From: Luscinia megarhynchos
Taxonomy: Eukaryota; Chordata; Aves; Passeriformes; Turdidae
Assembly (NCBI GenBank): GCA_034336665.1
Contig: CM067570.1
Location: 19,172,502 to 19,236,501 of the forward strand
Direction of reading: 5' to 3'
Length of the DNA: 64,000 nucleotides
The notes beneath the pieces were generated by a model. That model saw only the letters and a program-made list of their open reading frames with translations. It ran no database searches and was not told where the DNA came from. Shown here piece after piece: positions 1 to 12,300 of the stretch; position 1 is the stretch's first letter; each line of letters opens with the position of its first letter. Position numbers and translations under genes: made by a program.

Positions 1-194
1 GTTGGACAACAGGAAGAATTTCTTCATGGGAAGGGTGGTTAAGCATTGGAGTGGGCCACCCAGGGAAGTAGCTGAGTTCCAATCCAAGTATTCAAGAAAT
101 GACTGGACCTGACACTTAGTGCCGTAGTTTAGTTGACAATGTGTTATTCAGCCAGTGATCTTGGAGGTCTTTTCCACCCTCAGTATTTCTGTGT
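1..194 (+). repeat. CR1-type LINE 3'-end fragment
   Basis: The segment has the familiar avian CR1 3'-end wording: a stretch starting TTCTTCATGG, then GGTTAAGCATTGGA, CCCAGGGAAGT, TTCAAGAAATGACTGGA, GATCTTGGAGGTCTTTTCCA and a final TTCTGTG. Its left end is cut by the window border. It lies in the intron ahead of the first coding exon in this window. The family call is from memory of the CR1 consensus; the subfamily is not assigned. Confidence 0.85.
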
Positions 195-300
195 ACTATA
201 AAAATATTCTTGAAATCATTGTATTTGTGCGTAGTAGGAAAACAATGGTACTTAAAACTGTTTTGGCTCATATAAGTGTGCTGGTTTCTCTTAACTGCAG
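195..300 (+). other. UBR3: End of upstream UBR3 intron
   Basis: Intron tail between the CR1 fragment and exon 1. It ends in a pyrimidine-rich tract and CTTAACTGCAG, a normal U2-type acceptor. Confidence 0.85.
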
Positions 301-387
301 GAAACACAAGAATACACACGCAATGTTGTCAGATATTGCCTTGAAGCGCTTCAGGACTGGTTTGATGCTATCAACTTTGTAGATGAG
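301..387 (+). CDS. UBR3: UBR3 coding exon 1 of window
   Basis: 29 codons, phase 0 at both ends, starting [17 protein letters not shown] and ending NFVDE before donor gtaaat. Amphipathic helical part of the mid-protein scaffold. The acceptor TTAACTGCAG lies directly upstream. Confidence 0.94.
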
Positions 388-3300
388 GTAAATATCCTTA
401 TTGAATTTAAGCAAAGTACTGTGAAAATCTGATTAAGTTTCGAAGGTGGTACACTCTCTACACCTAGCTCCCTCTCCTTAATTTAACTGACTATTCAAGC
501 AAGTGAGCAAAAAAGGATTGCCTTGCTGAAATTAGTTTGTAGGTAATACTTCCAATGTTATGTCCTAGGATCCTTTTTTTCCCCATAGAGTCTTGGTGAT
601 TTAGATTTGTGGGTGCAGGCTTAAGCTGTGAGTTTTAAAAGCAGTGGCTATGGATACACTGCTGTTGTGCTGTATGAAGAGCCAAATAAAGCAGGGGCAA
701 AACAGAAGTCCTCTCCTGCTTTGGCAGCTGGGAAGCAGCTTTGCCACTTGGCAAACGATACTTAGTCAACTCAGAGTGCCATTAGCTTCTGGGGGTCTCT
801 GTAAGAGAGAAACTACAACTGCCTGAGGAAAACTTCTGAATAATCAGAAAGACAGGGGAGTGAAGTACTGCTAGGTTAGTGGAAAGTAAGGCTATCAAAT
901 GAAGACATACAAGATACTGTCCTTGATGGTTATGCCAAAGATATTTGTATTTTTGGTTTTTTTCAATATATTATATTAAATACCTTTATTTTACTTACAG
1001 CCAGCACCCAACCAAGTTACTTTTCATTTGCCACTGCACCGTTACTTTGCCATGTTTTTAAGTAAGGTAAGCACATGCTATAGTTTCACTGAAGATGGGA
1101 ATTCCCTGTTGGATGTAGTCATATCCAAGTCAACATGCTTGCTTTTGTTTCTAGGCTGTTAAATGCCAAGAACTAGATCTGGATACTATCCTGCCAGATC
1201 AGGAGATGCTGATGAAACTAATGATTCACCCACTTCAGATTCAGGTATGGGCAGACTTCTGACTTAACAATAGGAAGTATGTCTTAATTGTGGAATATAA
1301 AAATAAGCCATATGTGACAGTAGTAACTAGAATACAAAGAGTAGTTATGGTAACGTCTTTTTTTCTTTCCTTCCTATTTCCAAAATTTAAAAATTGGCAT
1401 TAGTTATCACACTCTGAGAAGCACATAGTAATAGTATTCACTATAGGTCTTCCAAAATGGTAGGAAGGACCAATCCTTTGAAAACAAAATTGTAATGTGG
1501 TCAGAATGAAGGGCAGGTTGACAAGAAACCCAAATCTGAAAATTCTGTATTTTAAATTTGAGAGTGAATTCTTTTTATGTTCCCTGAACAGGCAAGTCTA
1601 TCTGAGATTCACAGCAATATGTGGGTTAGAAATGGTCTACAAATTAAAGGACAGGCCATGACTTACGTGCAGTCTCATTTCTGCAATTCAATGATTGATC
1701 CTGACATTTATCTGCTGCAAGTAAGTTATGTTTTCTGAGAAGTCAAGCCGATATTGTTTACCTACAAACAGCTGAATAGAATTAATTTAATAAAATTAAT
1801 TTACTCTCTTTCTACAGGTCTGTGCCTCTAGACTGGACCCAGATTATTTTATTTCATCTGTTTTTGAAAGGTAGGACTAAAAGATGAATGCTCTTGTTGA
1901 ATGTTGTGCTAGCTGTCATGCTAATTTATAGTGTATAATAGAAAAATTGCATATCTGGTACATATCTTCAGTGTTACGACTCTGCCTAGCCAAAACTAAC
2001 ACTTACCTCTTTCAGTAGGGCTCTACTGAAAGAGGTATCTCTTGATTTTTAACAGAATTGGCTTTTGATTTACAGGACAGTAGTGAAACTTCAAATATTT
2101 GTTTTCTGAGCATCTTTAGGGTTTTTAAAGTTTCATACATGTTCATATGCTAGGATATTCTATCCTGAAGAAGTAGGTAAATAGAACTGCAGTTGTAAGA
2201 GACACAGAATGTTTACTTTTCTGGAAAAAAGTTGTAGTTTGAACATCAACTAATGTGCATTAGTTTTTATATGTTGATAAATATAAGGTGTTTTCATGTG
2301 GAGTGAATATCACTATAGCACATTTCATTGATAGTTAAATAAAAATTGAAATTTAAAAAGAAGTGGAGTTTTCATGTAGGTTGACTTGCAGTTTGGGTTT
2401 TCATTTGAACTTTTGTATTTCATTTTAGGTTGTTGTGCTATCCTCAGTTTATCAGTACATTTCACATTGGTGTTTTAATGTTAGAGAATGTTTAATTGTT
2501 GTTTCTGGCTTTACTGTTTGCTATATAGATTTAAGGTGGTAGATCTGTTAACGATGGCATCACAGCATCAAAATACAGTTCTTGACTCAGAGCATGAAAG
2601 GTCCATGCTGGAAGGAGCCTTAACATTTTTGGTCCTTTTGTTAAGTCTTCGTTTACATTTAGGTAAGAGTCACTACTTTAGGAATATTTGTATGTAAATA
2701 ACATTCTTACACCTTCATTTATATTCACCACTTGGTAGATGCCATAAAGCTGTTTAACCATATAGTAACTTAAAGCATTCACACTCGGTTTCATCTTTGC
2801 CAGTTGCTGAATTTTAATCCCTTATGAAATAGGAATAGATATAATACATAAAAATGGAGAAAAATGGCTTTAATGGAAGTGGGTGATTTGTGTAGATGAT
2901 GACATGAAAATTCTGTGTCTTTTCCAGAAAGACTGCAGTTTGAGTTTGTTCTGGTATTTTCTCATTGAGATTGTGCCTTTCATAATATTTACACGCCCCC
3001 TTTTTTTCCCCCCCTGTATTTTTATGGCACTGTATCATTACTTAATATTAATTTGTATCATGTTTGACAAGCTTTTAATGTCAAATGAAAACTGAATGTG
3101 TGTTTTAAAATCATGCTGTTTTAACAGCTTTTTACATTTCATTGTTCTAGGAATGACAGATGATGAGATCCTCAGAGCGGAGATGGTAGCCCAGCTGTGT
3201 ATGAATGACAGGACACACAGTTCATTATTGGATCTCATATCCTTGGAATATATTCACTAATGTGCCTGAATGAGAATGACAGGTGCCTGAATAGTAGTGA

Positions 3301-6300
3301 CACTTGAAAAACATGTTTTTAGGTTACATAATTTAAAAACCGCGTGAGGGTGTGTTTGTATATACTTACTAGCAGAGGCATTTGCTCCAGTTTTGGTTCT
3401 TGTTACAATAAATGCAATACTATTCAGTATTTAAAATTTGGTTTTGATACAAAAGCTGTACTGGTCTTTAGAGGTCTTTTAGGTGTTAAGTAAAGCATCT
3501 GTTTTCCAGTGATGTTCTAGGAAGTTAAGCCAAGTGTCACTTTTGTCTGGATTTGAGCCTTTGATTTTTGCTAAGTTTATGCCAATATGAAAAGAAGGCA
3601 TTCTACATTATATTGGCTTTTGCTATCGATACCTGAAAATGCAAATAATAACAATTCTTCATGTTGCTTTGATACTAGAGGGAAGTGCATGTGTTAGGGG
3701 AAAGAATAGCAAACTCAAAGAAGACCTTCTGCACAGGCATAGGGCTCATGTCCCTGGACAGCTGACCATAAATACACAGGTTTTCCTGCTGCCACTCTTA
3801 GGCTGCCTAGGCAAATTGAATAACTTGTAGTTGCATAGAAGAGCTTGCAATCCAGGGATAGGCATTGAGCAAAAATATTAGGAATACTAAGATAGGAAAG
3901 GATGACATTGGGATTAACGAATGTATAATAATAATTTTTAATTATTATGATACTGATCTAGTAACTCAGTCAAGTATGTAAAATAAGGGGTTACTTAGAA
4001 CAATTCACTTAAGTGAATGACTTAACTCATGTAAAGTAAATGAATCATTTATATAAGCCATCACTTATCACTGAGCAGAAGTTTACTTACTTGTAAGTGC
4101 TGCTTGTGGTTTAAGGTAATGTCAGTAGGTCAGTTAAGTATTGCTACCAAAAGTGAGAACTGTGGAATCCAAGGTGCAGAGTTATTTATTATATATATTA
4201 TGGATCCTGAGCTATTTGCTTGCTTTCTCTGCACTTGGATGTAAATGCAAATTATTCTCCTTATGAAGAGAGGAAAAGTGTTTCTAAATAAAAGACAATA
4301 GCAGAAACTTTATATGCACTACAGGCAAGGGGTTTTTACTTTTTTATACAAAGTACTAACAGCTTGAGCCAAACATGTAGCAAGTCTTACTTTAAAAAGT
4401 TTGGTGTCCTAGCTAGGAAGCTTAGATTCTCTTCAGTAACAGTTACTGTTCTTAGCAGCTGGAGCATACAGACCTCTTGTGGTAAGCACAGAGCATTGCT
4501 GAGATGTGGTCTGAAATGACTGACTGAAAATATCAAGAGGGGAATGAAATTCTGTGTCCTGCAACTAAATTAACTTTGCTTTCCTTAACATAAGCATTAC
4601 ATTCCAGAAAACCCTAATCCTAAAAGTGGTATTATTCCAGGAAGCTTAAGCTTTGAATCAGTCCTGTCAGCAGTTGCTGATTTTAAAGCCCCTGTTTTTG
4701 AACCTGGAGGTTCCATGCAACAAGGAATGTATACGCCTAAAGGTACGGTAATCAGTGTTCTCTTGCAGCATACTCATTGGTAAGGTGCCTAACCAGGTTT
4801 TGTTTGGTGTTGTTGTAGTGGGCTTTTTTCCTTAAAAAACCCAAAAAGCAAACCCAACCTACCAGTATTGAAAACTCCACCCCATCCTCCCCACGAAAAG
4901 GCCAAACCTACTACCGCCACCAAAACCCTACAAAACTTTCTTATTATTGTCAATTGCTTATATTTAAGAGCTTTGCTACAGACTATCACTAGTCTTTAAT
5001 AAACAGATTTTGATCAAGAGTGAAAATTAGCTTCTCATACTAATCAACTACTTTCAGAAAGCAAATGAAAATGGAGAAATGAAAAATTATCTTATTAGTG
5101 TTTTACTGATCTGCATACTTAATTATTCGTATGATTTAAATAAATCTCATGTATATTTAGTACAGTTTTGAACTGTTTGCATGAGTGAAATGTCAATTGC
5201 AAAAATACTTTCTTTGAACTTCTCTACCTTTTGACTATTGAAGATACCACAATACATAATTTTTTATTTTATGTTGCTTAGCTGTATTAGTATCCTGTAA
5301 TATTTTTTGCAGTCAGTAGTGAAGGTCTAGAAAAAAGTTCAGGTTAGACTTTTTATAGAATATTGTTCTGTATTTCTGCAATGCATACAGTGCAAAAATG
5401 ACAAGTTTCTTTCCCTGACCAGCTTGTGATCTAAATTGGACTCAACACAGCACTGGTATATCAAAGGAGAGAAATAATTTAAGAACTCAGTGTTTCATTA
5501 CAGTGTCCTGTCACTGAGCAGATAAGCCTGTAGAAATCTGAAATGCTTCATGTGCTGTGGTTGTGCTGCAGGCTAATAGCAAAGCTGAAGAGGGATTAAC
5601 TCCTGCCTCCCCCATATACCTCTCCTGATTACTGGGAAGGTTGGAGTCTGGAAATTTTGAAACCATTTGGTTTTGTGGATTTTTTGCGGTGGGGGATGGT
5701 GACTAATGTAGGTACTAGTCTTGTAATAACATGTTTGCCATTTTTTGTACTGGGAGATTGAAGTGTCAATAAAGCTCTTTTATACAAATTAACAACTAGT
5801 GAAGTGATTTTGTGGAACGAAAGTTTTGGGAATTGATTAATCTTGGCTCTTTGATGTAATTAGGCAACTTAACACCCATGTATCTAAAGTAACTTAATGT
5901 TACATAAACTACATTTCCTTATGTCCTGTCTGGTTTCATTACATGCTAGTCTTTTTCATCACACAATGTGAAGAAAAGAGAGATGGATTATGCTGGTTTT
6001 AATCATAGTACTTTGTATTTAGGGAATCTAATGCTAGATAGCAGTGTCTGGAGTTTTTTGTATATGGAGTTTTTTTTAAACTTAAGCAAACAATTTATTC
6101 AAGAGGTAAACTGTCTTAAGTGTATCATCTATAGCATTGAATGGTGAAGTGGTTTATAACACTATACAGATTCCCTTTTTTCTTAAAAGTAATAAAAGCT
6201 GAAAAATCTGCAGGAATAAAAGCTGACATGGCTTTCTTTACCTTCTTAAATGTTTATATTTTCCATAAGTCTATATAGGTTTTCAAACCCTTTGCTTTTA

Positions 6301-9300
6301 AGATTTGTAATTTGTGGCCTGTCACAGTTAAAGCAAGTCATCATCAGATCAGTTCCCTCTAATCCTCTAATCCCTTGTTTCCCTAAATTTGAGAGGGTGG
6401 AATCTGCTTTATGTTCACAGATCCCTAGGTTTTGCTTCCATTAACCATCATTTTAAAAAACAAAACCATTTTAAAAAACCAACCCAAATCAACTTCCAGA
6501 GCCAGAATCTTTCTACACGCTGTAGATTTGTGTGCTGAAGATGAGCTGTATGTGCATTTCCAATATTCACAGTATGGCTCACTTAGTCCTTTTTTCTCAT
6601 TGTGCATTAGCAGCCCAAACAGGCTTAGTGTGTGTGTCAGACTGCAATACTAAATTCTGCCCAGAAAAAAGGTGGGAGTTTTTTCCCCACAAGCTGAGTT
6701 TGATCATATTTCATACATAATGGAAACTTTGCTAAGTGTTCTCCATCAGCAGTCTATGAGGATATCTGTAGAACTGTTAGCTTTAGCAGGGGTTAATGTA
6801 TAGAGGATAGACCACTAGCTATGAGTATAGACACTTGTCTTCCTGCCTGGGGAAAATTAATCTCAGAAGTGTGGTAAAGCTGCTTATTTCTGCCTGTGGA
6901 AACCTTGAAGAATACTGTAAGCACTTGTGTTATGCCTGCTGGTGGAGCTAAAATTCTGTATCCACTGGGCTTCTTCCTCATTTTGAGGTCATTGAATTTT
7001 GCCTTCATTTTTTTGTGTCACGAGAGCTAAACACTTCAAAACAATTCACAGAATTAATGTCTTCATTTGGCTTTAGATTGAAACTTAGCTTTGTTTTTTA
7101 ATAACTTGTAAATAGAAGAAAAAAGGCCATCAGATGGGATACTTTTATGGAATGTTTAGATTTTTCTGTTTGTGATGGCCCTGAACAGCCACTCTGGATG
7201 TCACTTCAGGGCTACTAAATTAAATGGATGTAACTAAGATTTTAATGCTGAAATAATGCATAGATACTAGTTATAAAACAAAGGCATATTTGTGAAGGGT
7301 TTATCACATATTATTTGATGCAAAGCTTGACCATTTTTGATACTGAACAAGAAACTGTGTTGCAGCAATTTTTTTCACTACAATTAATGGTAAAATATCA
7401 TCTACTTGCTGACAGCTCCACACTCTTTACTTACTTCCTACTTTCAAGAGGCTTGTGCTTATCATGTACCAAGTGAAAAATAATGTAAACCTTTTCTCAC
7501 ATGTACTTGGAAATGAAAAAGAGCAAAGTGAGATGCATACAGAAATGATGTTTTGGGGGGTTGCTTAACACAGTCTTATTTTTTTGATTTTGAAACCAAT
7601 CAAAATTTGCAAAAACTATTTTTCTGTTTTGATAAATAGTGGTAATTATTAGTATAGAAAGTATTATTAGTAAGAATTATTATAAATTGCTGTAGTTTGC
7701 CAGGATAAAATATATAATAGAAGTGACATAATCAAATAGTTAAGAAAATAGTCTAAAATAAATTGTAAGGTCTTTAAAGATAATGTTAACATGTAATTTC
7801 TTTTAAACAACAGCTGAAGTTTGGGATAAGGAATTTGACCCTGTCATGGTAATACTTCGAACGGTTTACCGTAGAGATGTGCAGTCTGCAATGGACAGAT
7901 ACACAGCATTGTAAGTTGGATCATTTTTAGAGATGCAACATTGTACTGTTGCTCCTTCCACAACAAATTGTTTTCACTGACAGTGTTTATCAGTGTTTTC
8001 AAGCTCCAGATTCGTTCTTGATAGTCTATAAATTTACAACCAATATCAGAGTTTTGGTTATCTTAGTCTGTTACTCTTCCATAAATGTTTAAAAATACAT
8101 CTGAAGGGCCAAAGATAAACTAGTCAATGTCATCACTGATAAAATACTTAACCAAATATACTGTTTAAAAATAATTTACAGCTTATTCAAAGGAGCCCTA
8201 TTTATTTTTATTTAGTTTACTCTTAGGTACACAAAGCAAAGTTTATCTGTAGTGGCAGGTTTCTTCATTATTGCAGTATTTAGCAGTAGTTTCAACATTT
8301 AACATTTGTTTCAACAGCTTAAAGCAAAGTGGCAAATTCCCTGGAAACCCATGGCCTCCTTACAAGAAGAGAACACCACTGCACCCAAGTTACAGAGGTC
8401 TCATAAAGCTTTTGCACTGTAAAACCCTGCACATCGTGCTCTTCACACTTCTTTACAAGGTACAGTCATGCATTAAGTCCACTGGTTTACTTCCACGTTT
8501 TTTACAGAAGTTCTTGGAAGCATGACTTTTTAAAGTTTATTTGGAGTAGTCAGGTTCAATTTTATATAATATTTTTGTATTTGGTTATTTTTCAAGTCTA
8601 GTAGGGGTTTTTTTCTTACCACTTTGATTATGTTATGAATGATTGTTTCATATATAGACACACTAAGTCTGTGGAAGAAAGATCCTGTTCTACTTTGAGG
8701 AACACTGTATTAACCATCAGAGCTACCAGTTTTTCCATGATGGTTTCAGGGAGCACAGTGGCGTGAGTGATGTTCCTTTGGCTCCTACTGCAGAATTTTT
8801 TGGCATCAGCAGTGCTGTTCAAAAATACACAACTTTAATGACTTTAAATCCTTAATGTCAAATAAGTCTCATAACTGCAGTTGTTTCTAACATCATTTCC
8901 CAAATACATTCTGGCTTTTGATAATGTTACAGCAAATGTTTTTCAGGACTAATTGGTACCTTTAAGTTATGTTTGGTTTTATCTCTGATAGTTGGCTGCT
9001 GTCTTCAAGAGAAGCACATCCTTTTTGAAGAGTCCATTCATCAGAAAATGGACTTTGAATCTGTACTTAGAAAGTGTTTTCAAAGCAGTGTGCTGCAGAG
9101 GGAGATGAGGGACTATTAAAATTGCTTTGTTTGCGTAGCATTTTTCCTGGGCAGACTTTTCCTTTTGTGCTTTTTTAATGGCTCCCAGCTTACCTAAAAC
9201 TCTTACTTCATTTCACTGTTAAATTTCTGTTGAATAGAAGATACCTGTTGTACTACAGGAAGGCTGGTGAAGGAAAGGAGAGCTTGGAACTACGTAGAAG

Positions 9301-12300
9301 ATAAATAATGTCTTGACATGGAATAAAAATGGAGAATATAGGAAAGGAATGCATCATCTTTTACTGTCTTGCTTGGGTGTCTTCGGCCACTTTTTCTCTT
9401 ATTCCATTAAGAACCTTCAAAGGCTTAAATCTTGAAAATTTTAGCCGTTACTGAGCTGCTATTTTAGCTGCTATTTTAGCTGGAATACTTTTCCACCAGA
9501 TTTATGGATGGTGAAAAAGACATAGTGGTTGATTCTGTGGGTTGGCTTAAATAGTGCCCACTCTCTTTGTGAATTTTTGCCTGTTCATGACAGCCTTTAT
9601 TATATCTCCTGGCTTTTGGGCCTTCCTATGGAACAACAGTAAACTATATTTGCTGGTGTTACTTTCCAGAAGCATTGGTCAATACAACTTTTGATTTCAA
9701 ATGGTACAATTACGCATGCTCTTCATATTGACAGAATACTGAGCCACCTTTTTGATTAAATAACCTCTGTCATCTCAGATTTGGTTAGGATTGATTAAAT
9801 CAGCTCCTCAGTCACTTTTTAGAAAAGCTGTTGTAAAACAATACTATTTTTAAGAACTTTGTCTCTCTGATGTTTTTAATGGCTTTATCTACTTCGAAAA
9901 TTCATCCATTCAAAACCAAGTCATATTTAAAATTTTACTAGGCTACACTCTAAAAATACCAATTTGTGTAGTAGCCTGTCTACAATGAAGTTTTAAACAT
10001 ATTTTCTCACCTACGTTTTTGGTAACTTACATTTTTTTGCCATTTTCTTTCTTTTAATTCAGAATATTCTCCAGAGGAAAGTTGTCCTGATTTTTAATTT
10101 TAGCATTTTAGCATTAATTTTTAATTCCTCTCAATGCATTGAAAGCTCTGTTAAGAAAAAGATATGGGCATTTATTAATTTAAAGATAAAGTCATTTATT
10201 ATTTGTAACTAAAAAAGATTATGTGAAGGTGGTTGTGGACTAAATTGATGTAAGCCTTTGTGGTATTCCCAGTTATGCTGGCATTGCTTATAGGACTAGG
10301 ACCTTGTGAGGCCTTTGGTGACTGCTCACATGAAAGGGGAGGGAAGGCTTGGAGCAGCTTTTTGCATGTGACTGGCAGTAGTGGTGTCTGTGCAACTGTA
10401 CCTGTCACTCTGGGGTTAGAGCAAATCACAGCTTGAACCTGTAATAGCTGTAAGGTACAAATTTGTTTGACTGAAAAGAAATAAAATTAAATTTTGCTTT
10501 TGTGGTGATGGTCAAAGGTTAGATTTTTTCTAAACGTCAAAATAATTTTAATCAAATTTTAAAACAAATACCCCAAAAAAAAAATCTACGAAAGCTGAAG
10601 AGTCCAAAATGTATTATTCAGAACCCTCTCTTTTAAGTTTATTTGTACTGAAGCCTTATTCTTCTATGATATGTCTCTTTTCTAACCTAGATATTAATGG
10701 ATCATCAGAATTTATCAGAGCATGTGCTTTGCATGGTTTTATATTTGATTGAGCTGGGGTTGGAAAATTCTCCTGAACAAGAATCAGATGAAGAGGTAAG
10801 AGTAAATGCCATCATTTTCTTCAAAATGCAAAAATATTTTTTAATGATTCAGTATACTTTAGATTTTACCATATAGTTAGAACAAAACATCTTTATTAAC
10901 TTCTATAGGGAACACCTAACAAAAACATACTGTTGTGAAGAAGAGTATGGTATCTTGTTATGTTTCTCAGCAGTTTCTGTATATGTAGTCTGCCGACACA
11001 GATTGATTAGATTTTTACTACTCTGTAAATTAGTACTAGAAATGGTGCAAAAAAACTTTAAATCATTGAGTCTAAAAATCTCTAAATTTTCAACTGAAAC
11101 CCTTATCACTGAGCATTTTATTGCCACAGATATGTGTCTTCTAAAATATATGAATTAGTCAGAATTTTCATTTTACTTTTAATGATATTTGAATATAGGG
11201 AGCCATTATTTTTGTGATTCCAGATTCCCGTCTATTACCATAGGTTTTTTTTAACTGATCAGCACTTCTTTTTGACTAAGAGTTTGGCATGTTTTTTTCC
11301 AGAGATTAACTTCTGAATAGTTCTGATTTTTTATATGAATCTTTGATTCTACATCTTTGGATTACTCTCTGGAATTCCTTTTATTTCTGCTAGCTAGCAC
11401 TAATGGCTGAATTTGGTTATATTAAAATAAAATACTTAGACCTATGTATTTATCAGTCCTCATGGGCCTCACATTGGTTACCAAAATTTTTAAGAGGTAT
11501 ATTAGCTTTGTTGAGGAACATAATGTTCAACATACCGTTCCTATCTCATGGAGATATTATGGCCTCTGTAATACAGTTACAAAAGCAGCACAAATTATTT
11601 TAATACATAAAAGAGAGTATACCAGGGTTTTCTTAATTGTTCTAGGAGTCAGCAGGTGGACAAGAGCGTTGCCACGATAGTTGGTTTCCAGGCAGTAACT
11701 TGGTTTCTAACATGCGTCATTTCATTAACTATGTCCGAGTGAGAGTACCAGAAACTGCTCCTGAGGTGAAGAGAGAACCACCTGCAAGTACAAGTTCTGA
11801 TGGTTTAGCTTCATCACAAGTAAGTAGAGACAAATACTGAATTCTCTAGGTTAGTTGAAGTGGTTGCCTGTGTTGGAATTTTTGTTATTTTGTTACTGTT
11901 TTTATGAATTCCTTAGGGTATTTTTCTCCTTAAGTTATTTTTCCTGTATGTACTGATAGCAGAACTAGAAGTTATTTCAAATGATGCCTCCTGCCAAATG
12001 ATGTATTTAATGACTTTTTTTGTCCTCAATCTACCAGAGTTCAAGGCGGAAGAGCCTCCAGAGAGAGGTAGAGCTGTGTGCAGTTTGTTCTCCTAAGCGA
12101 TTAACTAGCAACTTGCTTTAATTGTGCTCACCTTGGTGTTCAGTGGAATCTTCTAATTTTCCTGAATTTCCTATTAATTCATATTGCAAGGGCTCATGCT
12201 TTTTTCATGTTCTTGATGGTAATCTTAGATGGTAGGCTTAAGCAATAAAATACTTTTACATTTTTAATGTGTATTTGGAAATAAAAGCTTCCTATCAAAT

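Noticed and set aside
3237..3260. Read-through of exon 7 to TAA as an alternative C-terminus
   Set aside because: The protein continues as IPENPNP in the next exon and the U12 splice signals are intact; the stop is intronic.
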